The notes: a model not told the origin generated them from the letters alone. A DNA stretch of 64,000 nt from Bacillota bacterium (GCA_023458875.1 JAEWXO010000020.1:1-64000), one strand, 5' to 3'; positions 18,964-28,145 are shown, counted from the stretch's first letter. Made by a program: numbers and translations.

Positions 18964-18992
18964 ATCATAGCACACTTTGAAAATAAATTCAA
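18964..18992 (-). promoter_or_regulatory. rplS promoter
   Basis: Minus strand TTGAAT (18987-18992), 17 bp spacer, TATGAT (18964-18969). Confidence 0.75.
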
Positions 18993-19016
18993 TACTTTTT
19001 TTAAAATAAAAAAGAG

Positions 19017-20087
19017 CTATTCTATACACCCGCCTCCGAGTACAACATCTCCGTCATAAAACACAACAGCCTGTCCGCTTGTAACCGCTCTCTGTGGTCT
19101 TGCAAATACAACCTTTACCTTTCCTCCTTCAAGAGGATATACGACCGCCGGCTCATCCTTCTGATTATAACGTGTCTTTGCCGTTACATCAAGCGGTTTA
19201 TCAGGAAATTCGCCGGAAATGAAATTAACATCATCCGCTGTAAGCTCTGATGTAAGGAGCTCCTCATTGCTGCCAAGTGTTACTGTATTTGAAACGCTGT
19301 CCTTGTGTATTACGAATGCCGGCTTTCCAAGCGCTATGCCGAGTCCCTTTCTCTGACCTATAGTATAATAGATTATTCCCTTATGTGTTCCGAGAATATT
19401 TCCGTCTTTATCAATGAAATTTCCAGCCTTAACCGGATACTCTGATTTTTCTCTTATAAACTCACCGTATTTTCCGTCAGGCACAAAGCATATATCCTGG
19501 CTGTCAGGTTTTCTTGAATTTACGAGCCCTGACTCCTCTGCCATCCTTCTTACTTCTGTTTTTTCATATTCAGCAAGAGGAAAAAGTGTTTTTGACAGCT
19601 GATACTGAGTAAGATTATACAGAACATACGTCTGATCCTTCGATCTGTCCTTAGGCCTTTTAAGAACGTATTTTCCTGTACTTTCATCATACTCCCTTAC
19701 GGAATAATGTCCTGTTGCAATATAGTCATATCCAAGTTCCTCGGCACGCCTTAGCATTTTGTCAAATTTTATATGTTTGTTGCACTCTATGCATGGATTC
19801 GGAGTCTTTCCTGAAATATAGCTTTCAATAAAATTATCTATAACATATCTGTGGAATTCCTGTTTGAAATTAAAAACAAGGTGTTCAAAGCCAAGTTTAT
19901 AGGCAACTGCCCTTGCGTCCTCAACATCTGAAAGCGAACAGCATGTTTTTGTTTCTGTATCTGAAATATCATCAGAAGAAAACATTTTTATTGTAACTCC
20001 GGTAACTTCATAGCCCTTTTCAAGCAATACCTTTGCTGCAACAGAGCTGTCCACTCCGCCGCTCATTCCTACCATAACCTTAGCCAT
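19017..20087 (-). CDS. mnmA: tRNA 2-thiouridine(34) synthase MnmA
   Basis: 356 residues. PP-loop GMSGGVDSS (7-15); catalytic Cys in PCIECNKHIKFD and second Cys in DSQDICF, both conserved in the family. Activates U34 of Lys, Glu and Gln tRNAs by adenylation and inserts sulfur. It lies about 20 bp after a secreted-protein gene on the same strand but the two have no evident functional link. Confidence 0.97.
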   Translation of the reverse strand: MAKVMVGMSGGVDSSVAAKVLLEKGYEVTGVTIKMFSSDDISDTETKTCCSLSDVEDARAVAYKLGFEHLVFNFKQEFHRYVIDNFIESYISGKTPNPCIECNKHIKFDKMLRRAEELGYDYIATGHYSVREYDESTGKYVLKRPKDRSKDQTYVLYNLTQYQLSKTLFPLAEYEKTEVRRMAEESGLVNSRKPDSQDICFVPDGKYGEFIREKSEYPVKAGNFIDKDGNILGTHKGIIYYTIGQRKGLGIALGKPAFVIHKDSVSNTVTLGSNEELLTSELTADDVNFISGEFPDKPLDVTAKTRYNQKDEPAVVYPLEGGKVKVVFARPQRAVTSGQAVVFYDGDVVLGGGCIE

Positions 20088-20106
20088 TTTAAAACCTCTC
20101 TTTTCT

Positions 20107-21132
20107 TTAGTCAGGATATCTCGTCATAACATATGTAAGTGTGTTTTTTGCTTCTGTCCATGTAAGCTTTCTTCCCCAGTGCACCTTGCTGTTGTAGTTT
20201 CCTTCTGCAAGCACAAATCCCTCATCTGTTATCTGAAGTACTATGACTGAATGAGTGTCATTATTTACTCTCAGAATATCTCCTACCCTTATATCAGTTA
20301 CATCTGCATTTGTAATCTTTCTTGCCGGAAGTTTTCCGAATGCGGCGTCAGACAGCATAAATGCAAATCCCGCACAGCCGTATCCTATGTTGTAGATTCC
20401 GCCATTCCATACATAAGAATTGTTATTTGTCCACGGCGTACCCTCCGGATATTGTGTTTTAAACGCGATCATTGCGTTATATATGCTTTTTTCATCAAGT
20501 CCGGGAGCAGCCGGCTGAGTATTTGTCGTTGTAACCGTAGTCTTTGAAGTCTGAGGTGCCGAAGTAACCGGCTGTGTTGTCTGAGGCGTCTGAGTCGTTG
20601 TCGGCACAGTCCGGAGTGTTGAAGTCGTTGCCGGAGGATTATGTACTGCTGAAGTCGTTGCAGGCTGAGTATGAAACTCGGAAGTCACTGCCGGCTGAGT
20701 CTGTAAAGCCGAAGATACTGACGGCTGAGTCTGAGGAGCGGAAGTCACTAACGGCTGGGTATGTAAAGCCGAAGATACTGACGGCTGGGTATGAAGTGTT
20801 GAGGCCGCCGTCTGCTGAGTCTGTGAAGCTGAAGTTACTGTCGGCTGAGTCTGTAAAGCTGATGTTTCTTCCTGTTTAGTCTGTTGCGTCGAAGCCGTTT
20901 CAGAAGGCAAATCAGTATTATTGATTATTCTCTTTTTAATACGGTTTAAATCAAAAACATCGATGCGTCCGTCGTTATTTGTATCGTACTCATCGATACC
21001 GGAATCTTGTGTCATATCAAGTAAAATATATTTTTTTATATCTGTCACTTCATTATATGCATTTACACCAGCTGTAACTGAAGCTAATATGCTGCCTACG
21101 AGAAGCAAGCTGACTATTTTGTGCATTTTCAC
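20107..21132 (-). CDS. Secreted protein: partial dockerin, Thr-rich repeats, CHAP/NlpC-like domain
   Basis: 341 residues. Signal peptide (about 1-25). Residues 26-75 hold one intact dockerin calcium repeat (DTNNDGRIDVFDLNRI) preceded by only the helix of a first repeat (TDIKKYILLD), so the dockerin is truncated. Residues about 80-205 are a low-complexity region of roughly 12-residue units such as TSALQTQPSVSS. The C-terminal domain (about 215-341) has Cys253 in YGCAGFAF, His294 in THSVIVL and a following EGNYN, the spacing expected of a papain-like CHAP/NlpC-P60 amidase or peptidase. It may act on peptidoglycan or be a cellulosome component. The exact family is uncertain. Confidence 0.75.
   Translation of the reverse strand: MKMHKIVSLLLVGSILASVTAGVNAYNEVTDIKKYILLDMTQDSGIDEYDTNNDGRIDVFDLNRIKKRIINNTDLPSETASTQQTKQEETSALQTQPTVTSASQTQQTAASTLHTQPSVSSALHTQPLVTSAPQTQPSVSSALQTQPAVTSEFHTQPATTSAVHNPPATTSTLRTVPTTTQTPQTTQPVTSAPQTSKTTVTTTNTQPAAPGLDEKSIYNAMIAFKTQYPEGTPWTNNNSYVWNGGIYNIGYGCAGFAFMLSDAAFGKLPARKITNADVTDIRVGDILRVNNDTHSVIVLQITDEGFVLAEGNYNSKVHWGRKLTWTEAKNTLTYVMTRYPD
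20520..20890 (-). repeat. 36-bp tandem coding repeats (Thr/Ser/Gln-Pro linker)
   Basis: About nine imperfect units encode TSA-x-x-TQP-x-V-type dodecamers in the linker of the CHAP-like protein. On the plus strand the units read like GACGGCTGRGTMTGWAR. They are similar enough to suggest recent expansion by slippage or recombination. Confidence 0.75.
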
Positions 21133-21201
21133 AGTATTACCTCACTTTATAAAATTATTTGTCTACTATTATAACACTGATTCATTTTAATTACAAGTAA
21201 C

Positions 21202-21238
21202 AAAAATACCCTTTACATTTTATGCAAAGGGTATTTCC
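21202..21238 (-). terminator. Terminator of the rhomboid-like gene
   Basis: Minus strand AAATACCCTTTGCA pairs with TGTAAAGGGTATTTTTG, ending in a T-run, directly after the stop codon at 21241. Confidence 0.85.
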
Positions 21239-21240
21239 AA

Positions 21241-21912
21241 TCATTTTGTTTTTTGTATTTTATATTTTATTTTATATTTCCAATGATGGATTTTCATCTT
21301 CATCCTTTGCCTGAAATCGCCACCGAAAAAGATTGCAAGATTTATAAGCGACATAATTATTGCCACTTTTCCCGGAAGTCCCGAATAAAAAAAGCTTATT
21401 ATCATAAAAACCGCATCAAGCATTGCAAGGTATTTTATTTTTATAGGAATAAAAAAGAAAAGAAGCATTTGGAAGTCTGGCGCTATTAACGCAAATGCTA
21501 TGAAAAGAGAAAATGTAAGAAAATAATTCGACGTAAATCCCGTTATAAATCCACCTATTATTGTGCCTATGATACCGCTTAAATAAAAAATGTTAAATTT
21601 GAAGGTACCCCAGTTACTTTCCATAATCTGACCTATAAGCCAGTAAAAATAAAAAGTAAATATAAGAAAAATAGGTGTTGTCTGAAAAGGAATAAAAATA
21701 AAGGATATTATCCTCCACACCTGACCGTGCATTATGGCATCGCGTGAAAAAACAATAAGAGGTGAAATTGCTTCTTTCCCCGCCATAGGGCAGATAAAAT
21801 TATCCATTACATATACAATAACCATTCCTGTTATTATAATATTCATAAGACCGTGCACTGCATATTTGCCGTATTTCCATTCAAGCTTGTAAAGCCATTT
21901 TTCAAGTTTCAT
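21241..21912 (-). CDS. Rhomboid-like polytopic membrane protein, apparently without catalytic residues
   Basis: 223 residues with about five or six membrane helices. It keeps structural landmarks of rhomboid proteases: GQVWRIISFIFIP (the WR motif of loop L1) and the ES-NWGTFKFNIFYLSG segment. The catalytic GxSG Ser and the later His are not seen: where they should occur the sequence reads TSNYFLTFSLFIAF and lacks a GASG motif. It may be a pseudoprotease that binds membrane proteins. C-terminal tail is Lys/His rich and cytosolic by charge. It lies between a HAD phosphatase gene and a CHAP-like gene, with its own terminator. Confidence 0.65.
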   Translation of the reverse strand: MKLEKWLYKLEWKYGKYAVHGLMNIIITGMVIVYVMDNFICPMAGKEAISPLIVFSRDAIMHGQVWRIISFIFIPFQTTPIFLIFTFYFYWLIGQIMESNWGTFKFNIFYLSGIIGTIIGGFITGFTSNYFLTFSLFIAFALIAPDFQMLLFFFIPIKIKYLAMLDAVFMIISFFYSGLPGKVAIIMSLINLAIFFGGDFRQRMKMKIHHWKYKIKYKIQKTK

Positions 21913-22008
21913 TTATTGTATGTCGGACCCCTTTCTGTTTATATAGTTTATTTAATATGCAGCAGTGCTTAACGTTACTGCTTTAAACACAATAGACTGA
22001 TGTCATTA

Positions 22009-22671
22009 TTATAATTGACAGTACTGATTGACGATAAATTCAGAAAATTCATTAAAATCCTTCACCGACATATCAGCAATAGCTACTGCCTGTTCCCAGT
22101 CGTTTAATTTTTCGTCAAATACCGCAACGGTAAAAAATCCTGACTTTTTTGCTGCTTCAAGGCAGTGTACCGAATCATCCAGAACCGCAGTAAACTGAGG
22201 CGGAATACCCATAAGACTGCTTATGTTATTAAAAAAAGATGGATCATCCTTTTTTATTCCGCTTTCCTCACATGTATATATAAACTTAAACCTTTCATAT
22301 ATTCCGTGACGTTTAAGTATTATGTCTGTAAGCGAACGGTAATTCGCTGTAGCAACGCAATATGGAATTTTATGTTTATCCAGAACATCAAGAATCTCAC
22401 AGGCATATTCTTTAAGAGGAATAGAATGCGCATATTCATCATGTATCATCTGTTCTATTCTTTCTGTTATTGCCTCTGATTTCATTTTTACACCGAGCTT
22501 AATAAAATATTCAGCTGACTCTTTCATACTGAGCTTTTTCATTATGTCCGATATTCCGTCGGGCGGTGTAATACCGTTTTCCAGAAGGAAATTATAATCA
22601 ACATTTTCCCAGCATTTCATTGAATCTATAAGCGTTCCGTCCAGATCAAAAATTACAGCTTTTATTTTCAT
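22009..22671 (-). CDS. HAD-superfamily hydrolase (beta-PGM/phosphatase type)
   Basis: 220 residues. Motif I DLDGTLIDSM (9-18), motif II near CVATANYRS, Lys in KKDDPSFF, and motif IV VLDDSVHCLEAAKKSG. A cap domain lies between motifs I and II. This fits the subfamily IA phosphatases/phosphoglucomutases; substrate unknown. It lies 25 bp after tmcAL and may be co-transcribed. Confidence 0.9.
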   Translation of the reverse strand: MKIKAVIFDLDGTLIDSMKCWENVDYNFLLENGITPPDGISDIMKKLSMKESAEYFIKLGVKMKSEAITERIEQMIHDEYAHSIPLKEYACEILDVLDKHKIPYCVATANYRSLTDIILKRHGIYERFKFIYTCEESGIKKDDPSFFNNISSLMGIPPQFTAVLDDSVHCLEAAKKSGFFTVAVFDEKLNDWEQAVAIADMSVKDFNEFSEFIVNQYCQL

Positions 22672-22696
22672 AAATTAAATATTATCCTGACTTTTA

Positions 22697-23887
22697 TCAT
22701 ATTGAATTTGTAACACCTATTTTAGCACGGTAATCAGTACCTACAGGCTGAACCTTTTCCATTGCTATTGAATGTATGTCTGTTGAAAGTGATTCAAGCT
22801 CCGCAGCTCTTCTTGTGACTGCATTTATTTCTCCAAGCTTTGAAAGTGATGTTGCAAGCGGTATTCTTGACTTTCCCTTTGCAACTGAAAGTATGTCAGT
22901 ACCTCTTTCATTTACCGCAAGTATTCGTCCGTAAACAGGAGGAGTTGTAAGATCATCCTTTGTTATGCCGAGAAGTGCATTTACAAGTATCCTTCTTATT
23001 CTTGACATAGTATAGCGCTTTGTCTTTATCATTTCCATCATTTCCTGAACACTTGATGCTGTTCTTGCCTCATAAATCCTGTGTTCAAGGCCCTGTCCTA
23101 CATCAGGCACGTCTCTTATAAGAGCAGGAGTCATCATTCTCATCCTGTACATTATAGCCTTTTCAAGATTTGAAAACTGTGCTATTTTTCCATTTGCAAC
23201 TGCGTCGGAAAGAATATCGAACATTACCTTCGGCATAAGGTCAGAATATGCATTTTCCCTGACATTTTGTCTTATAAATGACGCACTTGCAAAATTACAT
23301 ACAACGTCAGGCTGGTCATGTCCTGCATTTTTTCTTGTTACAGTAAACGGAGTAATTTTTGAGTTAAGGTATGAAATTGTCTTTATATACTCTATTGCAA
23401 GAAGATTGTTAGGCCACTGGAATACATCCGCTACCTGCTTTCCGAAATTTTTCTCAGCCAGAAGGTTCATTGCACTCGGATAAGAAAGACCGCTGTCAAG
23501 CAATATTTTCAGCTCAGGAGACTGTGAACATGCTATGCTTGCCTTTACAGCAGACAATATTTTATTTATATCTCCGCTCTCACTTCCGAATGAAACCTCA
23601 TCCACACAGCCCATAGCATTTAATATGTACATAGCGCCCCTTGCAAAAACCTCTGCACTTGAAAGTGAATATGCAACAGGAAGCTCAATTACAAGGTCAG
23701 CACCTGACTTTACTGCTGCCTTTGCCCTTTCGAATTTGTCAATAATAGCCACATCGCCGCGCTGAACATAATTTCCGCTCATTACTGCAACAATATGAGT
23801 CGCACCGTTTTCCCTTGTCTTTTGTATATGGTAACTATGGCCATTATGGAAAGGATTGTATTCACATATTATACCTGAAACCTTCAT
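22697..23887 (-). CDS. tmcAL: tRNA(Met) cytidine acetate ligase TmcAL
   Basis: 396 residues. N-terminal nucleotidyltransferase motif GIICEYNPFHNGH (4-16), then MSGNYVQRGD and FERAKAAVKSGADLVIELP, all typical of the YlbM family. The enzyme uses acetate and ATP to make N4-acetylcytidine at the wobble base of elongator tRNA-Met. Strikingly, ackA is divergent at a distance of 200 bp; both use acetate, though the link may be coincidence. Confidence 0.95.
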   Translation of the reverse strand: MKVSGIICEYNPFHNGHSYHIQKTRENGATHIVAVMSGNYVQRGDVAIIDKFERAKAAVKSGADLVIELPVAYSLSSAEVFARGAMYILNAMGCVDEVSFGSESGDINKILSAVKASIACSQSPELKILLDSGLSYPSAMNLLAEKNFGKQVADVFQWPNNLLAIEYIKTISYLNSKITPFTVTRKNAGHDQPDVVCNFASASFIRQNVRENAYSDLMPKVMFDILSDAVANGKIAQFSNLEKAIMYRMRMMTPALIRDVPDVGQGLEHRIYEARTASSVQEMMEMIKTKRYTMSRIRRILVNALLGITKDDLTTPPVYGRILAVNERGTDILSVAKGKSRIPLATSLSKLGEINAVTRRAAELESLSTDIHSIAMEKVQPVGTDYRAKIGVTNSI

Positions 23888-23963
23888 AACATTATTCCTC
23901 CTGATTTTTTTTGATTAAACATTATCACTTTTTTGTTAAAAAAGCTGATTTTTTTTAAAGTGC

Positions 23964-23991
23964 TTGCAATTTTTCTACAATGGTATATAAT
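23964..23991 (+). promoter_or_regulatory. ackA promoter
   Basis: TTGCAA (23964-23969), 16 bp spacer, TATAAT (23986-23991), giving a leader of about 90 nt. Confidence 0.7.
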
Positions 23992-24085
23992 TAATTATTG
24001 TACTTTGACAGAAAATATATACTTATATCTGTATTTCAGTCAATTTACCGTAATTCTAATAAAACTCGAAAGGATTGAAAAAAGA

Positions 24086-25291
24086 ATGAAAATTCTAGTA
24101 ATCAACGCGGGAAGCTCATCACTTAAATATCAGCTTATTGATATGAGTGACGAATCTGTGATAGCAAAGGGAAACTGTGACAGAATCGGTATCGGAGGTC
24201 ATATTTCACATAGAACATTTGACGGCCGTACATATGAAGCTGACTGTGAATTTCCTACACACACTGAGGCTTTCCAGAAGCTTGTTGAGGTCCTTACTAA
24301 AGGTGATGCATCGGTTATTTCTGACATGTCTGAAGTTTCAGCAGTAGGACATAGAATAGTACAGGGTGCTGAAATATTTTCAGAAACTTGCATAGCAACA
24401 GATGAGGTTATTGAGCAGATTGACGGACTTGCTGAACTCGCACCTGTTCATAACCACGCACATGCACTTGCACTCAGAGCCTGCAGATCAGTTATTCCTG
24501 ATGACGTAAAGCAGGTCGTAGTGTTTGATACCAGTTTTCATCAGACAATGCCTAAAAAAGCATATATGTTCGGTGTACCTTATGAATGTTATACCGATCT
24601 CCATGTTCGTAAATACGGTTTTCACGGAACATCACACCGTTTTGTAACAGCTAAGCTTGCAAAGGTACTCGAAAAAGATATTAAAGACATGAAAATCGTA
24701 TCATGCCATCTTGGAAACGGTTCTTCAATCACTGCTGTTGACGGAGGAAGATCAGTTGATACCACAATGGGCTTTACACCTCTTGACGGTCTTATCATGG
24801 GCACAAGATGCGGTGCTATAGATGCTTCTGCTGTAACATTTATTCAGAACAAGCTAGGCATGACCTCTTCAGAAATGAGCGAATACCTTAACAAAAAATC
24901 AGGCTTCCTCGGCGTATCCGGAATATCAAGTGATAACCGTGATATATCAAGTGCAGTTGAAGAAGGCGACGAAAGAGCAAGTCTTACATCAGAAATGCTT
25001 TGCTATCAGATCAAAAAATATATAGGTGCATTTGCTGCTGCAATGAACGGCGTTGACGCTGTAATCTTTACAGGCGGAATCGGTGAAAATGCCCCTGAAA
25101 TCCGTCAGAATTCATGTGCTGATATGGACTTCTTCGGGATTGACATAGACACTGAAATCAATAAAGCAATCCGTGGAGAGCTTTGCAGAATTTCATCTGA
25201 AAAATCCAAAGTTCAGGTATGGGTTGTACCTACAAATGAAGAGCTCCTTATTGCCCGTGATACACTTGAACTTATACAGAACGTGAAATAA
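24086..25291 (+). CDS. ackA: Acetate kinase
   Basis: 401 residues from the ATG at 24086, which follows AAAGGATTG; a longer frame opens at 23933 but its first 51 codons overlap the promoter and do not match the family. N-terminal NAGSSSLKYQL, DTSFHQTMP, HLGNGSSI and the C-terminal FTGGIGENAPEIR are all standard. It converts acetyl phosphate and ADP to acetate and ATP. No pta gene is adjacent. Terminator downstream at 25393. Confidence 0.98.
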   Translation: MKILVINAGSSSLKYQLIDMSDESVIAKGNCDRIGIGGHISHRTFDGRTYEADCEFPTHTEAFQKLVEVLTKGDASVISDMSEVSAVGHRIVQGAEIFSETCIATDEVIEQIDGLAELAPVHNHAHALALRACRSVIPDDVKQVVVFDTSFHQTMPKKAYMFGVPYECYTDLHVRKYGFHGTSHRFVTAKLAKVLEKDIKDMKIVSCHLGNGSSITAVDGGRSVDTTMGFTPLDGLIMGTRCGAIDASAVTFIQNKLGMTSSEMSEYLNKKSGFLGVSGISSDNRDISSAVEEGDERASLTSEMLCYQIKKYIGAFAAAMNGVDAVIFTGGIGENAPEIRQNSCADMDFFGIDIDTEINKAIRGELCRISSEKSKVQVWVVPTNEELLIARDTLELIQNVK

Positions 25292-25392
25292 AATCCTATA
25301 CCTTAAAACAATCTATCGAATATTATATCATATTAGTTTATAAAAAACAATAGAAAAAACGCTGAAAATTGTTTTGATCCATAAGACCGGAA

Positions 25393-25443
25393 AAGAACCT
25401 GCCATTGTCGCAAATACGATAACGGCAGGTTCTTTTTTTTTTT
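25393..25443 (+). terminator. ackA terminator
   Basis: AAGAACCTGCC and GGCAGGTTCTT form a long stem followed by ten T residues. Confidence 0.92.
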
Positions 25444-25489
25444 GAGCAAACATATCTATTCAGTAATTATAAATATTTTTACAAAGGGC

Positions 25490-26827
25490 GTGATTGGTAT
25501 TTATGACAAAATAAGCAGCATAGTGTGGAGTAACTACATGCTTGCATTTATACTGATTTTCGGCGGATTACTGACTGTAAAATCAAAGTTTTTTCAGATA
25601 CGCGGATTTAAAAAAATCTGGCGTGAAACAATCGGTACATTATTTTCAGGTGAAAAAGCCGAATGCACGGACAAGGAAATCAGTCAGTTCGGAGCATTCT
25701 GCGGAACGCTTGCAGCCACTATGGGTACGGGAAATATTGTCGGTGTCGCCTCTGCAGTTGCCATAGGAGGTGCCGGTGCTGTATTCTGGATGTGGGTATC
25801 GGCATTTATCGGAATGATGATAGTATTTGCAGAAAACTTTTACGGTACAATATACCGCAGGAAAGATAAAAACGGCGAATGGTCAGGAGGTGCTGTAAAC
25901 TACATAGCAGACGGCACCGGCTCAAGGGCGGCAGCTCTCGTATATGCCGCTCTGTGTGTTGCCGCTTCATTCGGAATGGGAAATATGGTACAGACAAACT
26001 CTATTTCATCGGCATTGATGGAAGAATATTCGGTGGATCTTATTATTACAGGCGTTGTTACTTCATTTTTATGCGGACTTGCAATAATAGGCGGAATAAA
26101 AAGAATCTCAGCAGTCACGAAGGTGATTATTCCGTTTATCTCTGTCATTTACATATCCGCTTCACTTATAATAATTTTTAAAAATATCGTAATTGTTCCA
26201 GGAATACTTGGAAAAATATTTTCTGAAGCATTCGGCATTTCAGCGTTCGGAGGCGGAGTGAGCGGCATCATGATAAAAAAAGCAATTTCCACAGGACTTA
26301 AGAGAGGTGTATTTTCAAACGAAGCAGGGCTGGGAACATCTGCTATGATACATGCATCGGGTTCATGCAAAAAACCTGAGGTTCAGGGCATGTGGGGAAT
26401 AGCTGAGGTATTTACCGACACCATAGTATGCTGTACGCTGACAGCACTTGTAATACTGTGCTATACGGAAAACGGCGGAGGCTGTACTTCTGAAGGTCCG
26501 GCTCTTGTTATAAATGCATTTCGTGACGGATTCGGAAAATATGCAGGTTCATTTATATGTATTTCAATTTCAGTTTTTGCATTTGCCACACTTATCGGAT
26601 GGTCTCACTGCGGAGAAAGTGCGTTCCGGTATATTTTCAAGGATAAATTTAAATATGTATATAAATTTTTATACTGCATCGCGGCGGCTACTGGTGCTGT
26701 CCTTGAGCTGAATACCGTATGGACAATGTCTGACATTTTCAACGGCCTCATGATAATACCGAACATAACAGCACTGATTATTCTATGCATTAAGAATCCT
26801 GTCCGTAATTATTTTAATTATAAATAA
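25490..26827 (+). CDS. AGCS-family alanine/glycine:cation symporter
   Basis: About 446 residues with 10 to 11 membrane helices. Signature segments: ATMGTGNIVGVASA (early helix), GGAGAVFWMW, KRGVFSNEAGLGTSAM and WSHCGESAFRYIF. It imports small neutral amino acids with Na+ or H+. The frame is open from a TTG at 25442, but that codon sits in the T-run of the ackA terminator; the family N-terminus fits better with the GTG at 25490 (a GAAAGGG-like AAAGGG lies very close before it). The exact start is uncertain. Confidence 0.9.
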   Translation: MIGIYDKISSIVWSNYMLAFILIFGGLLTVKSKFFQIRGFKKIWRETIGTLFSGEKAECTDKEISQFGAFCGTLAATMGTGNIVGVASAVAIGGAGAVFWMWVSAFIGMMIVFAENFYGTIYRRKDKNGEWSGGAVNYIADGTGSRAAALVYAALCVAASFGMGNMVQTNSISSALMEEYSVDLIITGVVTSFLCGLAIIGGIKRISAVTKVIIPFISVIYISASLIIIFKNIVIVPGILGKIFSEAFGISAFGGGVSGIMIKKAISTGLKRGVFSNEAGLGTSAMIHASGSCKKPEVQGMWGIAEVFTDTIVCCTLTALVILCYTENGGGCTSEGPALVINAFRDGFGKYAGSFICISISVFAFATLIGWSHCGESAFRYIFKDKFKYVYKFLYCIAAATGAVLELNTVWTMSDIFNGLMIIPNITALIILCIKNPVRNYFNYK

Positions 26828-26918
26828 ATGAATATCATATTGTATTGTGTCAACAATAAAATCACAGAATCCGCATACACTCTGATTCTGAAATTTAATT
26901 TACGGAGACGTGGTTTTT

Positions 26919-28070
26919 ATGGGACTTACAATTAACGATGACGGCATTTATGATTCTGAAACATTTACTGTTTCATGCCTTGATGCACTGAAATTCGGTA
27001 CCGCATATGCAGATATCTATGATGACATAGTAATCGGAACGGATTCCGGATGTCTTTCCATATTCAACGCACTTTCATCAGGAATCCTGTCACGCAGTAA
27101 AAATATATGGAGCTGCGGAAACTGTACACAGGCACAATTAAAATATGCAATTACAACACTTAAGCTTAATACAGGCATATTTATAGAATCCTCATGCGGA
27201 AATATCAAGCTTATTCCGTTTTCAAAATACGGCTTCTCACTTAATTCATCCGAAGAAAAAACACTTTCAGATACGATAGGATCTGTAAAGCTTGCCGCTT
27301 CATACTCAGACGGAAAAATTACGGATTCATCAACACTTAATGAAATGTACAATTCAGAAGTTAAATATAAACATATTGACTTTCCTGATGAAACAAATAT
27401 ACAGATAAATTCATCAAATCCCCTCATAAAAAATCTTTTTCACAGTATATGCACAGCCAAAAAAAGCGGCGGTGAATACAAGAAAAATATTACTTTTCAG
27501 ATCTCTGCTGACGGTTTGCGTGCATCCGCATACTCATTTGAAACCGGCTTTGTTTTTTATGAAAAACTCATCCTCATATGCTGCATATCGGAATTCAAAA
27601 AAGGAAACGACATTCCTCTCCCCTACAGCTTTCCTGTAATAGCCGACAGACTCGCAACACAGTACGGAAGATCGGTTTACAGATTCAATCCTTCGTCTGA
27701 CAAAGCAAATGATATTTCAATAAGGTCAATATCCCTTGATTTTCCTTTTTTAAATGACGGTGCCGCACTTATATTCAGCATTCTGAAAATAATGGAGGCT
27801 GAAGAAAAGTCTCTTGATGAGCTTGTAAATGACATCCCGGAATTCACAACAACTGTAAAATATATTAATATCAAAAACAATCCTGAAGATACCATAAAAC
27901 AGATTCAGAACACATCCGAAAATAATATATGCTATGAACAGGAGGACGGCAGAATAATCGCAAAGGCTTCAAAAAGCGGAAAAAGCCTTATTTTGTACGC
28001 TGAAAGCTATCGTGCAGAAAGTGCCGATGAACTATGCAGCAGCTGGATGCTGGGAACAGGAATAAGATGA
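26919..28070 (+). CDS. Degenerate phosphohexomutase-like protein
   Basis: 383 residues from the ATG at 26919 (GGAG 11 nt upstream; a GTG nine bases earlier is also possible). Pieces align in order with alpha-D-phosphohexomutases (GlmM/ManB): a domain I-like DDIVIGTDSG (about 37-44) with the helix/strand that follows; FIESSCGNIKL (about 88-98) where active enzymes have the TASHNP phosphoserine loop; a domain III-like FPFLNDGAALIF...KSLDELV; and a domain IV-like ASKSGKSLILYAE (about 350) where the SGTEP phosphate loop should be. The phosphoserine, the DGDGDR metal loop and SGTEP are all missing, so mutase activity is unlikely. Role unknown. It lies between a symporter and rnjA. Confidence 0.6.
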   Translation: MGLTINDDGIYDSETFTVSCLDALKFGTAYADIYDDIVIGTDSGCLSIFNALSSGILSRSKNIWSCGNCTQAQLKYAITTLKLNTGIFIESSCGNIKLIPFSKYGFSLNSSEEKTLSDTIGSVKLAASYSDGKITDSSTLNEMYNSEVKYKHIDFPDETNIQINSSNPLIKNLFHSICTAKKSGGEYKKNITFQISADGLRASAYSFETGFVFYEKLILICCISEFKKGNDIPLPYSFPVIADRLATQYGRSVYRFNPSSDKANDISIRSISLDFPFLNDGAALIFSILKIMEAEEKSLDELVNDIPEFTTTVKYINIKNNPEDTIKQIQNTSENNICYEQEDGRIIAKASKSGKSLILYAESYRAESADELCSSWMLGTGIR

Positions 28071-28145
28071 CATAACTCATGATATCCGGAAATTTTTATA
28101 TTTATAAAATACTTTATATTATGCTTAAGTTATCCTTTTTTTGAC

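Noticed and set aside
20520..20890. Regular repeats that might be a CRISPR array
   Set aside because: The units are contiguous 36-bp coding repeats without unique spacers and lie in frame inside a secreted protein linker.
23933..24085. N-terminal extension of acetate kinase
   Set aside because: The region contains the promoter and leader; the ATG at 24086 has a ribosome site and gives the standard NAGSSS start.
25442..25489. TTG at 25442 as start of the AGCS symporter
   Set aside because: It lies in the T-run of the ackA terminator and has no ribosome site; the extra 16 residues are not needed by the family.
26861..26895. Terminator between the symporter and the phosphohexomutase-like gene
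   Set aside because: CAGAATC/GATTCTG forms only a short stem with a long enough loop and no T-run; too weak to list.
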